Shown: positions 8,485-18,471, numbered from the stretch's first letter. The stretch is DNA of 50,046 nucleotides from Cacconaster sp045114175 (GCA_045114175.1 JBGUJZ010000003.1:1-50046); one strand, 5' to 3'. The notes: generated from the sequence alone by a model not told the origin. Translations and numbers: made by a program.

Positions 8485-11400
8485 ATGAAACACGTAGTTA
8501 AAACCCTTTCCGTTCTGGCCCTGCTGCTGGGCGTAGCTTCGTGCCAGATTTCAAGCGTCGATGACGGCGTCTTGATCAATGAGAAACTGTCGGTGACTGC
8601 GGTTATCGATGAGACCAGTGCCACCCGTGTGACCTATACCGTTGACAACGAGGTAGCATTTACCGTTACTCCCACCTGGACGGTGGGCGACAAGATCATC
8701 GGTTTCGATGACAAAGGCGTCAAGTTTACCTTCACCGTGGAGACCGAAGCAGACGGCACGGCTGCGCTGAACGTAGGTACCTACGTACCGGGCGAGGCCA
8801 CCAAGCTCTATGCAATCTACGCTCCCGGCATGACGGAAGACCAGATTGTCAATCAGGAACTTGCATTGGACCTTTCCGCACAGGACGGCGCCCTCAACAC
8901 CCACTCCAAGGTGTGGATGTGCGCTACGGCAGCCATCGAGGCCGGCGAGGTCCGTTTCCACTTTGAAAAGGCTACCGCTATCGTGGGCCTGAAGAAGTTC
9001 CAGATCCCCGTCTCCTTCACTACGGCAGTGACCAAGATGAAGCTGAACGGTGTGGCTACCACCGGTACGTTCCGCGTGGTGGACGGCTCCCTGACCTTCG
9101 TTCCCGATACGAACACGGGTACCGTTACGGCCACCCGCACCTGGATGACCAACAGCAGCGGTCTCTGCACCACCCCGGTCTATTTCTCGGTGGTTCCTAC
9201 CAAGGATGCAGAGCTCTCGATCGATGCGGAAACCCCTTCCAAGAGCTACATCAACGTGACCCCCATCGATAAGCTGGATATCGCAGCGGGTTATTATTAC
9301 CACATGTCCAAGATCTTCTACGGCCCCGAAGCTGAGATGAACGGTGTAAGCTACGGCTCCATCGTAGAGGCTTTCGACGCTGCCAACGAAATCAACGATC
9401 CGGTGGTGATCCGCCTGCTGAGCAACTGCCAGGCAACCGAGCCTATCGTGCTGTGCAACGCACATTCGGCAGGTTATACGCTTGACCTGAATGGTAAAAA
9501 GCTCACCACGACGGCTACCAACACCTTCACCCTCTCCCTCTGCACCATGACCATCACCGACAGCTCGACCGATGATCCGGCTGCTTACGGTGCGCTGACG
9601 ACCGAGTCCAGCAATACCAGCAAGTACGTGATCTATGTGCAGGATGAAGCTATGCTGAAGATGGCGAAGGGTAGCATCGTGGCGCCGGCATATCGTTGCG
9701 TCTGCCTCAAGGACGGCGGTAGCGCCGAGCTCTCCGGTAATTCTGTTGTTTCCTCTCCGAACGGTTATGCGCTCTATCTTACCGATACGGGTGGAACCCT
9801 GGACATCAAGGATGACGCCCGGATTTCCGGTAAGGGCAATGTGGTTTACTACGGTACCGGTGCCAGCACGCTGACCGGCGGTATCATTTCCAATACGGCA
9901 TCGGGCGCTATCGTCTATGTCAGCGGCGACGCTGAACTGACGGTGGGTGGCAATTGCCGCATCAATACCACCTATGCTGCCAACCGAAATCCCGTTTACG
10001 CCAATGGCTCGGCCAAGGCTTACGTGACGGGTGGTTACTACGGCATGCCTATCTACAACGTGGTTTCTCACGATGCAGAAGACAACAAGTATGTGAATGT
10101 CCTGAATGAAGATCCGGCAACCTCTGCCGATTATCCTTATACGGTTATTGCCGCTCCGGGCAATGTGGTTGAAGTTTCCACGGCCAGTGCGGATTACACC
10201 TGGGATTTCGGAACGCTTGAGGCAGCTTTCAACCACGCTGACTATCGTTCCACGCAGTTTGCCGCATCGTCGGTTGTCCTGAGCAAGGATCTGCAGCTCA
10301 GCGAACCCGTTTCGTTCCCTTCGTCCCACCAGTATGGTTTGACCTTGAACCTGAACGGATTTAAGATCTCTTCTACCGCTTCGCCCGCTGTTACGACGGC
10401 TGGTCACCTTGCAGTTGAGGATGCCATCGGTACCGGTGAAATCATCACCACGGGTGATGTGGCTCTGGAGGCTACTGCAGGTACGATTTCCTTCATCGGT
10501 GCTTCCCTGACGGGCGCTACAACCGCTTTCGCTGCCAAGGGAACGGCTGCCGCTACCGTCAACAGTGGCTGGTTCGCCGGTGGCACGGAAGATATCACCA
10601 AGGAGGGTTCCGCAAAGGTGGAAATCTACGGTGGTAGGTTCAAGAATGCTCCGGCTGCAGGCATCATCGCAGAAGGTTGCGAAGCCAACAGCATCTCCGA
10701 AACGCACAACGGCCATACCTATAACTATCAGGTAGTCGGTGGTGTTGCCGCCGCCAAGGTCAATGGCGAGGATTGCCCGTCATTTGCGAACGCTCTTGCA
10801 ACGGCTCTGGCTTACAACGGTTCCGACGAAAAGGTCACCCTCACCCTGATGAAGGATGTCCTCGATTATGACAAGCAGCTTGACCTGACGAATAAGAATG
10901 GCAAGCCGTTCGTCCTTGACCTCAACGGCCATACCCTGGGCGTGGTGATCGACTCCTGTATGACCACGACCGGCGACCTGACCATCATGGACGGCTCCGG
11001 CACGGGTACCGGTATGTACACCAGTACCAAGCGTAAACAGCTCTACCTCTTCACTTCCGGTACGATTACCGTCAAAGACTGTATCATCGACTGTCAGCGC
11101 GGTGGCTACATGGCAACGGGCGCAACCTATACGATGATTGCCGTGGTAGGTACCTCCTCATCTCCTAAGGCTGTCCTTACCTTCGACAATGCAATCGTGC
11201 GCTCCAAGAGCTACCTGAAGCCGATCTACATCTCGTACGGTACGCTGAATATCCTCGGTTCTGAAATGACCTGCGGTCAGCCGATTACGCCGGATGCTGG
11301 TGGCGGTTACTACATCGTGGATGTTTACACGGGCGGTAAGGTTACGGCAGAGAACAGCTCGTTCCTCACCTACGACCGTCGCTCCAATGGTGACAAGTAC

Positions 11401-11682
11401 GGCTGTCTCCACACCCGTACCGGTAATACCGGCGCTGGTAGTAGCATCATCGTCAAAGACTGCTGGTTCCAGAGCGGTAAGGGTCTCTCCACGCATGTGG
11501 ATCACCCTGAGTACAGTAAAGTCTTCACGATCTACGGTTGCTACTCGAGTGTTGACTTCACGCAGTACCTGCCGGACGCTGTCTATGGCACGGGCCTCTC
11601 ACTGCAGGCCATCAACCCGCCGGCAACGCACCTGCACAAGACCACCGGTCTCACCTACGAGTACGGCTACCAGGTGAAGTAG
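8485..11682 (+). CDS. Fimbrillin-like / beta-helix surface lipoprotein (type A, copy 3)
   Basis: 1065 residues. The ATG at 8485 was chosen because it begins the lipoprotein signal (lipobox VASC, Cys20) and lies one base after the sp2 stop; the longer open frame overlaps sp2. The fimbrillin-like region to about residue 280 is very close to A copy 1 (ATRVTYTVDN, WTVGDKIIGFDDKGVKF, AGYYYHMSK). Beta-helix rungs follow (YTLDLNGKKL, VTGGYYGM, IYGGRFKN). The last 240 residues pair with the C-terminus of the gene at 35196 (STKRKQLYL, QRGGYMATG, AVYGTGLSLQ), and the end is TYEYGYQVK. Likely outer-membrane surface exposed. Followed by a strong terminator. Confidence 0.85.
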   Translation: MKHVVKTLSVLALLLGVASCQISSVDDGVLINEKLSVTAVIDETSATRVTYTVDNEVAFTVTPTWTVGDKIIGFDDKGVKFTFTVETEADGTAALNVGTYVPGEATKLYAIYAPGMTEDQIVNQELALDLSAQDGALNTHSKVWMCATAAIEAGEVRFHFEKATAIVGLKKFQIPVSFTTAVTKMKLNGVATTGTFRVVDGSLTFVPDTNTGTVTATRTWMTNSSGLCTTPVYFSVVPTKDAELSIDAETPSKSYINVTPIDKLDIAAGYYYHMSKIFYGPEAEMNGVSYGSIVEAFDAANEINDPVVIRLLSNCQATEPIVLCNAHSAGYTLDLNGKKLTTTATNTFTLSLCTMTITDSSTDDPAAYGALTTESSNTSKYVIYVQDEAMLKMAKGSIVAPAYRCVCLKDGGSAELSGNSVVSSPNGYALYLTDTGGTLDIKDDARISGKGNVVYYGTGASTLTGGIISNTASGAIVYVSGDAELTVGGNCRINTTYAANRNPVYANGSAKAYVTGGYYGMPIYNVVSHDAEDNKYVNVLNEDPATSADYPYTVIAAPGNVVEVSTASADYTWDFGTLEAAFNHADYRSTQFAASSVVLSKDLQLSEPVSFPSSHQYGLTLNLNGFKISSTASPAVTTAGHLAVEDAIGTGEIITTGDVALEATAGTISFIGASLTGATTAFAAKGTAAATVNSGWFAGGTEDITKEGSAKVEIYGGRFKNAPAAGIIAEGCEANSISETHNGHTYNYQVVGGVAAAKVNGEDCPSFANALATALAYNGSDEKVTLTLMKDVLDYDKQLDLTNKNGKPFVLDLNGHTLGVVIDSCMTTTGDLTIMDGSGTGTGMYTSTKRKQLYLFTSGTITVKDCIIDCQRGGYMATGATYTMIAVVGTSSSPKAVLTFDNAIVRSKSYLKPIYISYGTLNILGSEMTCGQPITPDAGGGYYIVDVYTGGKVTAENSSFLTYDRRSNGDKYGCLHTRTGNTGAGSSIIVKDCWFQSGKGLSTHVDHPEYSKVFTIYGCYSSVDFTQYLPDAVYGTGLSLQAINPPATHLHKTTGLTYEYGYQVK

Positions 11683-11712
11683 TACCGGCGCCGACCGGCC
11701 AACTCTCCAACA

Positions 11713-11748
11713 AAAGACGCCTGCCAGGAATCCCTGACAGGCGTCTTT
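11713..11748. terminator. Bidirectional Rho-independent terminator
   Basis: A long stem (AAAGACGCCTG with CAGGCGTCTTT, one A/C mismatch, small loop) has A and T ends, so it can stop both the A3 transcript on the plus strand and the tRNA transcript on the minus strand. Confidence 0.9.
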
Positions 11749-11751
11749 GTG

Positions 11752-11824
11752 TCTGGATGACTGGACTTGAACCAGCGACCTCCTGGTCCCTAACCAGGTG
11801 CGCTACCAACTGCGCCACATCCAG
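11752..11824 (-). tRNA. tRNA-Pro, anticodon AGG
   Basis: Read on the minus strand this is a full 73-nt cloverleaf without encoded CCA. The acceptor stem CTGGATG pairs with CATCCAG, the D arm is normal, the anticodon stem is CCTGG/CCAGG with loop TTAGGGA, and the T loop is TTCAAGT. The anticodon at loop positions 34-36 is AGG. C1-G72, A73, G35 and G36 are the known bacterial proline identity features. An A at position 34 is unusual for bacterial tRNA-Pro, which normally has GGG, TGG or CGG. Confidence 0.85.
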
Positions 11825-11878
11825 AAGAATGTCCCTTCTCTTCGTGGCGTTTCCGCCAGCGACTTCCGGAACGGGCTG

Positions 11879-11910
11879 CAAAAGTATAAATTTTTTGTCT
11901 TGTACGCAAA
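11879..11910 (-). promoter_or_regulatory. Promoter of the tRNA gene
   Basis: On the minus strand TTTG (plus 11907-11910), a 20-nt spacer and TACTTTTG (plus 11879-11886) match the Bacteroidetes consensus exactly. It lies about 55 nt upstream of the tRNA 5' end. Confidence 0.8.
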
Positions 11911-11990
11911 CCGTTTTGCTTTTTCACCCCTTAGTTCCCTTTTCCGCCATAGTCGCGGCCGCTCATCCCTGTAGTTGTGGAGGTTTTTGC

Positions 11991-11998
11991 TATATTTG
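11991..11998 (+). promoter_or_regulatory. -7 box for the small membrane protein / nitroreductase operon
   Basis: TATATTTG matches TAnnTTTG and ends 27 nt before the ATG at 12026. No good -33 box is visible. Confidence 0.5.
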
Positions 11999-12025
11999 CA
12001 AAAGTTAATCTTTAAAGGCTGCCTT

Positions 12026-12331
12026 ATGGAAGACAACACCACCCAGAACCCGAACCCGCAACAACAAACCATCATCATTGAACGGGAACCCCAACAGAAG
12101 AATGGACTCGGCCTGGCCGGCTTTATTCTTGCGCTGATTGGCTTGTTCCTAGATTGGATCCCGGTGCTTGGCTGGCTGATCTGGCTGCTCGGCGCCATCT
12201 TCTCCATTATCGGTCTTTTCAAGCAGCCGCGTGGTTTTGCGATAGCCGGTACCGTTATCAGTTTCCTGGGCTTTATCATCCTTCTGCTCGTCCTTGGTGT
12301 ATTCGCTACGGTGGCAGGATTGTCGCTATAG
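12026..12331 (+). CDS. Small membrane protein of unknown function
   Basis: 101 residues. The ATG at 12026 was chosen because the longer open frame runs back through the -7 box. The first 25 residues are polar, Asn- and Gln-rich (NPNPQQQ). Then come a hydrophobic stretch (LAGFILALIGLFL), a second (WLIWLLGAIFSIIGLF), a short basic loop (KQPRG) and a third (FAIAGTVISFLGFIILLLVL). It resembles small inner-membrane proteins of the DUF4190 type in layout, but I cannot assign a family. It is the first gene of a likely operon; the nitroreductase starts 3 nt after its stop. Confidence 0.7.
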   Translation: MEDNTTQNPNPQQQTIIIEREPQQKNGLGLAGFILALIGLFLDWIPVLGWLIWLLGAIFSIIGLFKQPRGFAIAGTVISFLGFIILLLVLGVFATVAGLSL

Positions 12332-12334
12332 CCT

Positions 12335-13009
12335 ATGGATCTGAAAGAAGCAATCGTTGCGCGGCATTCGGTACGACGGTATCTGGATAAGCCGCTTGAG
12401 CCCGCACAGATATCCATCCTGCAGGGCGCTATCTCCCGTATCAATACGGAAACGGGCCTGCATATCCAGCTGGTTCTGGATGAACCGCGCGCCTTCTCGA
12501 GCGGGCTCCGCAAATACGGCAACTTCTCGGGGGTGAAGAACTACATTGTCATGGCCGGCCAAAAGGGTGACGAGGTGGAAGAGCAGGTCGGTTATCACGG
12601 CGAGGAACTGGTGCTGCTGGCCCAGACGCTGGGTTTGAACACCTGTTGGGTGGCACTTACCTATAAAAAGATTCCCGAGGCATATCAGCTGAATGAGGGA
12701 GAGCGTATCCACTGCGTTATCTCGCTCGGTTATGGAGAGAATCCCGGCGTCCAGCATCCCATGCGGGCGCGCGAGCGGTTCTACGAGGCCTCCGGCCCGC
12801 TGCCAAAGTGGTTTGAAGCCGGGCTGGATGCGGCGCTGCTCGCCCCCACCGCCATCAACCAACAGAAATTCAAATTTATCTTGCTTCCGGACGGGACCGT
12901 TGAAGCCGTTACCCTGCTTTCACTGGCCGGCTACACCCGCATGGACCTGGGCATCGCCAAGTATCATTTTGAGATTGGAGCGGCGCCTGAAAAGGTAACC
13001 TGGAAATAA
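12335..13009 (+). CDS. Nitroreductase family protein
   Basis: 224 residues. The N-terminus AIVARHSVRRYLDKPLEP is the FMN-binding start typical of nitroreductases (R-S-x-R-x-[YF]). GHEELVLLA-like and LGLNTCWVALTYKK segments fit the flavin site. The size suits the compact TM1586-like branch. It is expected to be a cytoplasmic NAD(P)H-dependent FMN oxidoreductase with an unknown natural substrate. It starts 3 nt after the small membrane protein and ends 84 nt before dnaE, with no clear terminator. Confidence 0.8.
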   Translation: MDLKEAIVARHSVRRYLDKPLEPAQISILQGAISRINTETGLHIQLVLDEPRAFSSGLRKYGNFSGVKNYIVMAGQKGDEVEEQVGYHGEELVLLAQTLGLNTCWVALTYKKIPEAYQLNEGERIHCVISLGYGENPGVQHPMRARERFYEASGPLPKWFEAGLDAALLAPTAINQQKFKFILLPDGTVEAVTLLSLAGYTRMDLGIAKYHFEIGAAPEKVTWK

Positions 13010-13042
13010 CCGCCAGGACCGGTCGGGAAACCCAAAATCGCC

Positions 13043-13074
13043 CTTGTGCGCAGGCAAAAAAATTAATAACTTGC
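13043..13074 (+). promoter_or_regulatory. Possible dnaE promoter
   Basis: CTTG at 13043-13046, a 20-nt spacer and TAACTTGC at 13067-13074 differ from the consensus at one base in the -33 box and two in the -7 box. The spacing is right and the ATG is 20 nt downstream. Confidence 0.4.
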
Positions 13075-13093
13075 CGGCTGAAACAACAGGCTT

Positions 13094-16000
13094 ATGTCTT
13101 TCGTACACCTACACGTCCACACGCAGTACTCGATTCTCGACGGACTGTCTGATATAGAGAAACTTTTCGCCCGTGCCAGGGAACTCGGGATGCCGGCGCT
13201 GGCTATCACCGACCATGGCAACATGTACGGTGTCAAGGAGTTTTTCAAGATGGCGTACGACAAGTCCAACCTGGACGCGGAGGGCAAGCTGATCGTGAAG
13301 CCGCTCATCGGCTGTGAGGTCTATGTCACCCGGCACTACGACCACAAACTGAAGGACCCTTCCCATCGTGCTTACTACCACCTGATTCTGCTGGCCAAAA
13401 ACTACGACGGCTACCGCAACCTGATGAAGATCTGCACCACGGGTCATATAGAAGGTATGTACTACCGCCCGCGCGTGTCGCACGAAGTGCTGGAGAAATA
13501 CCACGAGAACCTGATTTGCTGCTCGGCCTGCCTGGCGGGTGAGATTCCGCAGGATATCATGGCGGGCGATCTGCAGGCTGCACGCGAGGCTATTCAGTGG
13601 CACAAAAACCTCTTCGGGGACGATTACTACTTGGAGGTGATGCTCCACAAAACCGAGGTGCCCGGCGGCCCGACGGACGTCTATGAAGACCAGTCGGTGG
13701 TCAATCCGCGCATCTTCGAGCTGGCCGAGGAGCTGGGTGTGAAGGTGGTGGCCACCAACGACGTCCACTTTATCAATAAGGAGGACGGCCCGGCGCACGA
13801 CCGCCTCATCTGCCTGACGACCAACTCGGATATCGACGATCCCAAGCGCCTGCGCTACACCCAGCAGGAGTATCTCAAGACGGAGCAGGAGATGGCGGCG
13901 CTCTTCCCGAACCATCCGGAAGCGCTGGCCCACACCCTGGAGGTGGCGGACAAGTGCGAGCAATACACGATCGACCACGACTACATTCTTCCCAAATACG
14001 ACATAGACCCGGACTTCCTGGCGGACATCGACACCTACCTGGAAAAGTACAAAGAGGTGATCGATGCCGGCCGCACGGATGCCAAGGGCCACGAGCGAGG
14101 CGAAGATTTCTGCAAATCGGTGGCCTACCTGTGCCACCTAACCTACGAGGGCGCCAAGATCCGTTATGGCGAGACCCTCACCCCGGAGCAGGAGAGCCGC
14201 ATTGACTTCGAGCTCAAGACCATCTGCAAGATGGGCTTCCCGGATTACTTCCTGATTGTGCAGGACTACATCCGCGCTTCGCGCAAAGCGGGCTACATGG
14301 TGGGCCCGGGGCGCGGTTCGGCCGCCGGCAGTGTGGTGGCTTACTGCCTTTGGATCACCAACCTGGATCCGCTGAAATACAACTTGCTCTTCGAGCGTTT
14401 CCTCAATCCGGACCGAATCTCCATGCCGGATATCGATGTGGACTTCGAGAACCTCGACTTTGCCCACAAGTACATCGAGGACCGATACGGCCAGGACCAT
14501 GTGGCACGCGTCATCACCTTCGGTACGATGCTGGCCAAGGGAGCCATCAAAGATGTGGCGCGTATCAGCCATGTCTCGATCGACGAATCGAACCGCCTTA
14601 CCAAGCTCATCCCGAACCGCTTGCCGGTAGAAAAGGTCCGTAAGGAAGACGGCACCTATGAGGAGAAATCCCCGAAAGTCAACCTCAAGAACTGTCTGCG
14701 GCTTGTACCGGAACTCAAGGCCGAAATGGAGGGCGGCACCGAGCTAAACCGCGAAGTGCTGAATTACGCGCAGCAGCTGGAGGGCAGCATCCGTCAGGTG
14801 GGCCAGCATGCCTGCGCCACGGTGATCGGCCCGGGCAACATCAGCGACTATGTCCCCATCTGCCTCTCCAAAGACAAGTCGGGCGAAGACCTTTGGACCT
14901 CGCAGTACGACGGCCACTATATCGAGGAGTGCGGCCTGCTCAAGATGGACTTCCTGGGGCTCAACACCCTCTCTATCATCCACAAAACCCTAGACCTGAT
15001 CAAGGAGGGCCACGGAATCGACATCGATATCGAGGCCATCCCCATCGACGACGCCCCGACTTACGCACTTTACGGCCGCGGCGACACTACCTCCGTCTTC
15101 CAGTTTGAATCGCCCGGTATGAAGGAGTGGCTCCAGAAACTCCAGCCTACCCGTTTCGAGGACCTCATCGCTATGAACGCCCTCTATCGTCCGGGCCCGA
15201 TGGACTACATTCCCGACTTCGTGGACCGCAAGCACGGCCTCAAGAAGATCACCTACGACCTGCCGGAGATGGAAGAGATCCTTGCGGACACCTACGGCGT
15301 CACGGTCTATCAGGAGCAGGTGATGCAACTTTCCCAGAAGTTGGCCGGCTTTACCAAAGGCCAGGCCGACAAGCTTCGTAAGGCAATGGGTAAGAAGCAG
15401 TTGAAGGTGATGGAGGAGCTCTACGTGAAATTCATGGAGGGCGGCCTCAAGAACGGCCATCCGGAAGACAAGCTCAAGAAAATCTGGCAGGACTGGCTCG
15501 CTTTTGCAGAATACGCCTTCAACAAATCCCACTCCACTTGCTACGCCTGGGTGAGTTACCAGACGGCTTACCTGAAGTGCCACTATCCCGCCGAGTTCCT
15601 GGCTGCCAACCTCAGCTGTAACCTGAGCAACATCGACGAGATCACCAAGATCATGGACGACTGCCGCAAGAGCCACGTGGCGGTCCTGATCCCCGATGTC
15701 AACGAGAGTGCCACCGAGTTCACGGTCAACAAAGACGGCAACATCCGTTTCGGTATGGGCGGCATCAAGGGAGTCGGCCCCAACGTCATTGAGACGGTCA
15801 TCAAGGAGCGCAATGAACACGGTTCCTACAAAGATATCTTCGATTTTGTGGAGCGCGTGCCGGTTACGGTGGTGAACCGCAAGGTCTTCGAGTGTCTGGC
15901 CTTCTCCGGCGCCTTCGACAGCCTGCCCGGCATCACGCGTGCGGTCTTCACCTGGAAGGAGCCCGGCAAGGAGGATTCCTTCATAGACCAGATGTTGCGC

Positions 16001-16828
16001 TACGCCTATAAGTTCCAGAACGATACCCTTTCGCAGGGGGCGAACCTCTTTGGCGGTATGGAGGAGCTCAAGCCGGTCCGCCCGGAGATCCCTTCCGTTC
16101 CGGAGTACGACGAGATGGAGCTGCTCCGCCAGGAGAAAGAGCTCGTGGGTATGTACATTTCGGCCCACCCGCTAGACAAGTTCCGGCTGGAAATCGACGA
16201 GTTTACCAATGCCGACATCGCCAAAGTCAACGAGGCCGAAAGCCGGATGGCAGTGGACAAGAGCTATCGCGACAAAGTCTTCTTCGTGGCGGGCATCGTC
16301 ACGGCCACCGAGGGCGGCATCTCCAAGACCAATAAGCCATGGAGCAGCTTTACGATAGAGGATTTCTCGGGCCAGCACACCTTCCGCCTCTTTGGCAAGG
16401 ATCACGAGAACTTCATGAAATACACCACGTTGCACAACCAGCTCTTTATTAAATGTGCAACGGTCAAGCGCTTCCGCGGCAAGAATGCCGATCCGAACGA
16501 GGAAGAGGAGTACACCCTTCGCCTGCAGAGCATGACCCTGCTGGGCAACACGCGAGACGAATTCATCACCGAGATGCACATCGGCTTCCCGATGGATCGC
16601 TGCGATGCCGGCTTCCGCAAGAAGCTGCTATCCGTGCTGAAGCACCACAAGGGCGATACCCGCCTCTACTTTGATATCCGTTACCGGTTCGGCGAGACGG
16701 AAGACCTGGTGACGATGTTCTCCAAGAAGTACCTCGTCAAACCTTCGTATGCCCTCTATGACGAACTCGATGCGTTGGCTGTGTCGCACCGGATCGTCAA
16801 GAAGGACTCCACCAAGTGGTTCCAGTAA
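13094..16828 (+). CDS. dnaE: DNA polymerase III alpha subunit
   Basis: 1244 residues, the usual length for Bacteroidetes DnaE. It is the replicative polymerase. An N-terminal PHP domain starts at once (HLHVHTQYSILDGLSD, ALAITDHGNMYG). The polymerase core includes GPGRGSAAGSVVAYCL near residue 405 and the catalytic PDIDVDF at about 445-451. Also present are FQFESPGMK, ALYRPGPMDYIP, and the fingers region AFNKSHSTCYAWVSYQTAYL. A C-terminal OB fold is near residues 1070-1120 (VAGIVTATEGGISKTNKPW). The ATG at 13094 gives the standard N-terminus. The stop abuts the pyrG stop with no base between them. Confidence 0.97.
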   Translation: MSFVHLHVHTQYSILDGLSDIEKLFARARELGMPALAITDHGNMYGVKEFFKMAYDKSNLDAEGKLIVKPLIGCEVYVTRHYDHKLKDPSHRAYYHLILLAKNYDGYRNLMKICTTGHIEGMYYRPRVSHEVLEKYHENLICCSACLAGEIPQDIMAGDLQAAREAIQWHKNLFGDDYYLEVMLHKTEVPGGPTDVYEDQSVVNPRIFELAEELGVKVVATNDVHFINKEDGPAHDRLICLTTNSDIDDPKRLRYTQQEYLKTEQEMAALFPNHPEALAHTLEVADKCEQYTIDHDYILPKYDIDPDFLADIDTYLEKYKEVIDAGRTDAKGHERGEDFCKSVAYLCHLTYEGAKIRYGETLTPEQESRIDFELKTICKMGFPDYFLIVQDYIRASRKAGYMVGPGRGSAAGSVVAYCLWITNLDPLKYNLLFERFLNPDRISMPDIDVDFENLDFAHKYIEDRYGQDHVARVITFGTMLAKGAIKDVARISHVSIDESNRLTKLIPNRLPVEKVRKEDGTYEEKSPKVNLKNCLRLVPELKAEMEGGTELNREVLNYAQQLEGSIRQVGQHACATVIGPGNISDYVPICLSKDKSGEDLWTSQYDGHYIEECGLLKMDFLGLNTLSIIHKTLDLIKEGHGIDIDIEAIPIDDAPTYALYGRGDTTSVFQFESPGMKEWLQKLQPTRFEDLIAMNALYRPGPMDYIPDFVDRKHGLKKITYDLPEMEEILADTYGVTVYQEQVMQLSQKLAGFTKGQADKLRKAMGKKQLKVMEELYVKFMEGGLKNGHPEDKLKKIWQDWLAFAEYAFNKSHSTCYAWVSYQTAYLKCHYPAEFLAANLSCNLSNIDEITKIMDDCRKSHVAVLIPDVNESATEFTVNKDGNIRFGMGGIKGVGPNVIETVIKERNEHGSYKDIFDFVERVPVTVVNRKVFECLAFSGAFDSLPGITRAVFTWKEPGKEDSFIDQMLRYAYKFQNDTLSQGANLFGGMEELKPVRPEIPSVPEYDEMELLRQEKELVGMYISAHPLDKFRLEIDEFTNADIAKVNEAESRMAVDKSYRDKVFFVAGIVTATEGGISKTNKPWSSFTIEDFSGQHTFRLFGKDHENFMKYTTLHNQLFIKCATVKRFRGKNADPNEEEEYTLRLQSMTLLGNTRDEFITEMHIGFPMDRCDAGFRKKLLSVLKHHKGDTRLYFDIRYRFGETEDLVTMFSKKYLVKPSYALYDELDALAVSHRIVKKDSTKWFQ

Positions 16829-18445
16829 TCAGCCGCGGCTGTGTTCGATCGCCGCGCGGATGAAGGCGGTGAAGATGGGTTGCGGATGCTCCGGGGTACT
16901 CTTGAACTCCGGATGGAACTGTGTGCCGATGAAGAACGGGTGGTTGGGCAGTTCCACAATCTCCACCAGGCCGGTTTCCGGGTTGCGGCCGGATACCTTG
17001 AGGCCGGCTGCCAGGAATGCATCCAAATAGCTGTTGTTGAACTCGTAACGGTGGCGATGCCGCTCCTGGATTTCCACCGCGCCGCCATAGATTCGGCCGG
17101 CCAGCGAGCCGGGTGCCAATGCGCAGGCATAGCTGCCCAGTCGCATGGTGCCGCCCTTGACGGTGGTGGCCTTTTGCTCTTCCATCAGGTCAATCACGGG
17201 ATGCGTGGTATCGGGTTCCATCTCGGTGGAAGCCGCATCGGCAAAGCCGAGCACATCGCGCGCAAACTCCACCACGGCCATCTGCATACCCAGGCAAATG
17301 CCAAAGAACGGGATGCCGTTTTCGCGCGCATAGCGCACTGCAGCAATCTTTCCGGGGATGCCGCGGCTGCCGAATCCCGGCGCCACCAGAATACCGTCTA
17401 TGCCCGCCAGAGTTTCTGCAATATTCTCTGCATCAATATGTTCGGAGTGGATGGTCTTGACGTTGACGTTGCATTCGCAGGCCGCTCCCGCGTGGACAAA
17501 AGATTCGCGGATGGATTTGTAGGCATCCTGCAGCTCCACATATTTGCCCACCATGGCGATGGTGACCTCCTGCTTGGGGTGCGCCAGCCGGTTGAGGAAG
17601 GCTTTGAGTTCGGTGAAGTTCGGTTCGGGGGCACAGTTCGTGATGCCCAACTTGTTGAGGACCAGCGTATCGAGTCCCTCCTCTTCCATATTGAGCGGCA
17701 CCTGGTAGATGCTCCACGCGTCGGTGGACTGAATCACGTGGCCGGGCCGCACGTTGCAGAAGAGGGCGATCTTTTTGCGGAGTTCGGGCGTCAGGGGTAC
17801 CTCGGTCCGGCAGACAATGATGTCCGGATGGACGCCGGCCGACTGCAGCTCCCGCACAGAGTGCTGCGTGGGCTTGGTTTTCAGCTCTTTGGCCGCCTTG
17901 AGGTAGGGAATCAGGGTAAGGTGAATGCTCAGGAAGTCCTCTTCCGGCAGTTCCCACTGCAGCTGGCGCATCGCCTCCACGAAGGGTTGCGATTCCATGT
18001 CGCCCACCGTTCCGCCCACCTCGGTGATGACCACGTCATATTTGCCCGTTCCGCCCAGCAGGAGCATGCGGCGCTTGATTTCATCGGTGATATGGGGGAC
18101 AATCTGGACCGTCTTGCCCAGGTAGGCGCCTTCGCGCTCCTTGGTGATGACGGTGTTGTAGATTTTACCGGTTGTGACGTTGTTGGCTTTGGACATGTGG
18201 ACGCCCAGAAAGCGCTCGTAGTGACCGAGGTCAAGGTCGGTTTCGGCACCGTCTTCAGTGACGTAGCATTCGCCATGCTCATAGGGATTGAGCGTGCCGG
18301 GGTCTATGTTGATGTAAGGATCGAACTTCTGAATGGTGACGGCGAGTCCGCGCGCCTGGAGCAGCTTGGCCAGCGAGGCCGCTACAATACCCTTTCCTAA
18401 CGAGGAAGCAACTCCTCCCGTTACAAATACATACTTGGTACTCAT
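16829..18445 (-). CDS. pyrG: CTP synthase
   Basis: 538 residues, full length. It converts UTP and glutamine to CTP. The amidoligase domain starts KYVFVTGGVASSLGKGIVAA with the ATP loop, and carries the LDLGHYERFL and IVCRTEVPL regions. The C-terminal class-I glutaminase domain has the nucleophile in FFGICLGMQMAV at about residue 380 and the His/Glu of GTQFHPEFKSTP near the end. It is transcribed toward dnaE with abutting stop codons; a 12-nt palindrome (CAGCCGCGGCTG, 16830-16841) covers the pyrG stop end but lacks a T-run. A -7 box lies upstream at 18472-18479. Confidence 0.97.
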   Translation of the reverse strand: MSTKYVFVTGGVASSLGKGIVAASLAKLLQARGLAVTIQKFDPYINIDPGTLNPYEHGECYVTEDGAETDLDLGHYERFLGVHMSKANNVTTGKIYNTVITKEREGAYLGKTVQIVPHITDEIKRRMLLLGGTGKYDVVITEVGGTVGDMESQPFVEAMRQLQWELPEEDFLSIHLTLIPYLKAAKELKTKPTQHSVRELQSAGVHPDIIVCRTEVPLTPELRKKIALFCNVRPGHVIQSTDAWSIYQVPLNMEEEGLDTLVLNKLGITNCAPEPNFTELKAFLNRLAHPKQEVTIAMVGKYVELQDAYKSIRESFVHAGAACECNVNVKTIHSEHIDAENIAETLAGIDGILVAPGFGSRGIPGKIAAVRYARENGIPFFGICLGMQMAVVEFARDVLGFADAASTEMEPDTTHPVIDLMEEQKATTVKGGTMRLGSYACALAPGSLAGRIYGGAVEIQERHRHRYEFNNSYLDAFLAAGLKVSGRNPETGLVEIVELPNHPFFIGTQFHPEFKSTPEHPQPIFTAFIRAAIEHSRG

Positions 18446-18471
18446 TGGAGTGTTTGATTAGCAACGGGATA

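Noticed and set aside
16841..18400. 519-codon plus-strand frame over pyrG
   Set aside because: It is a shadow of the unambiguous pyrG gene; composition is not protein-like.
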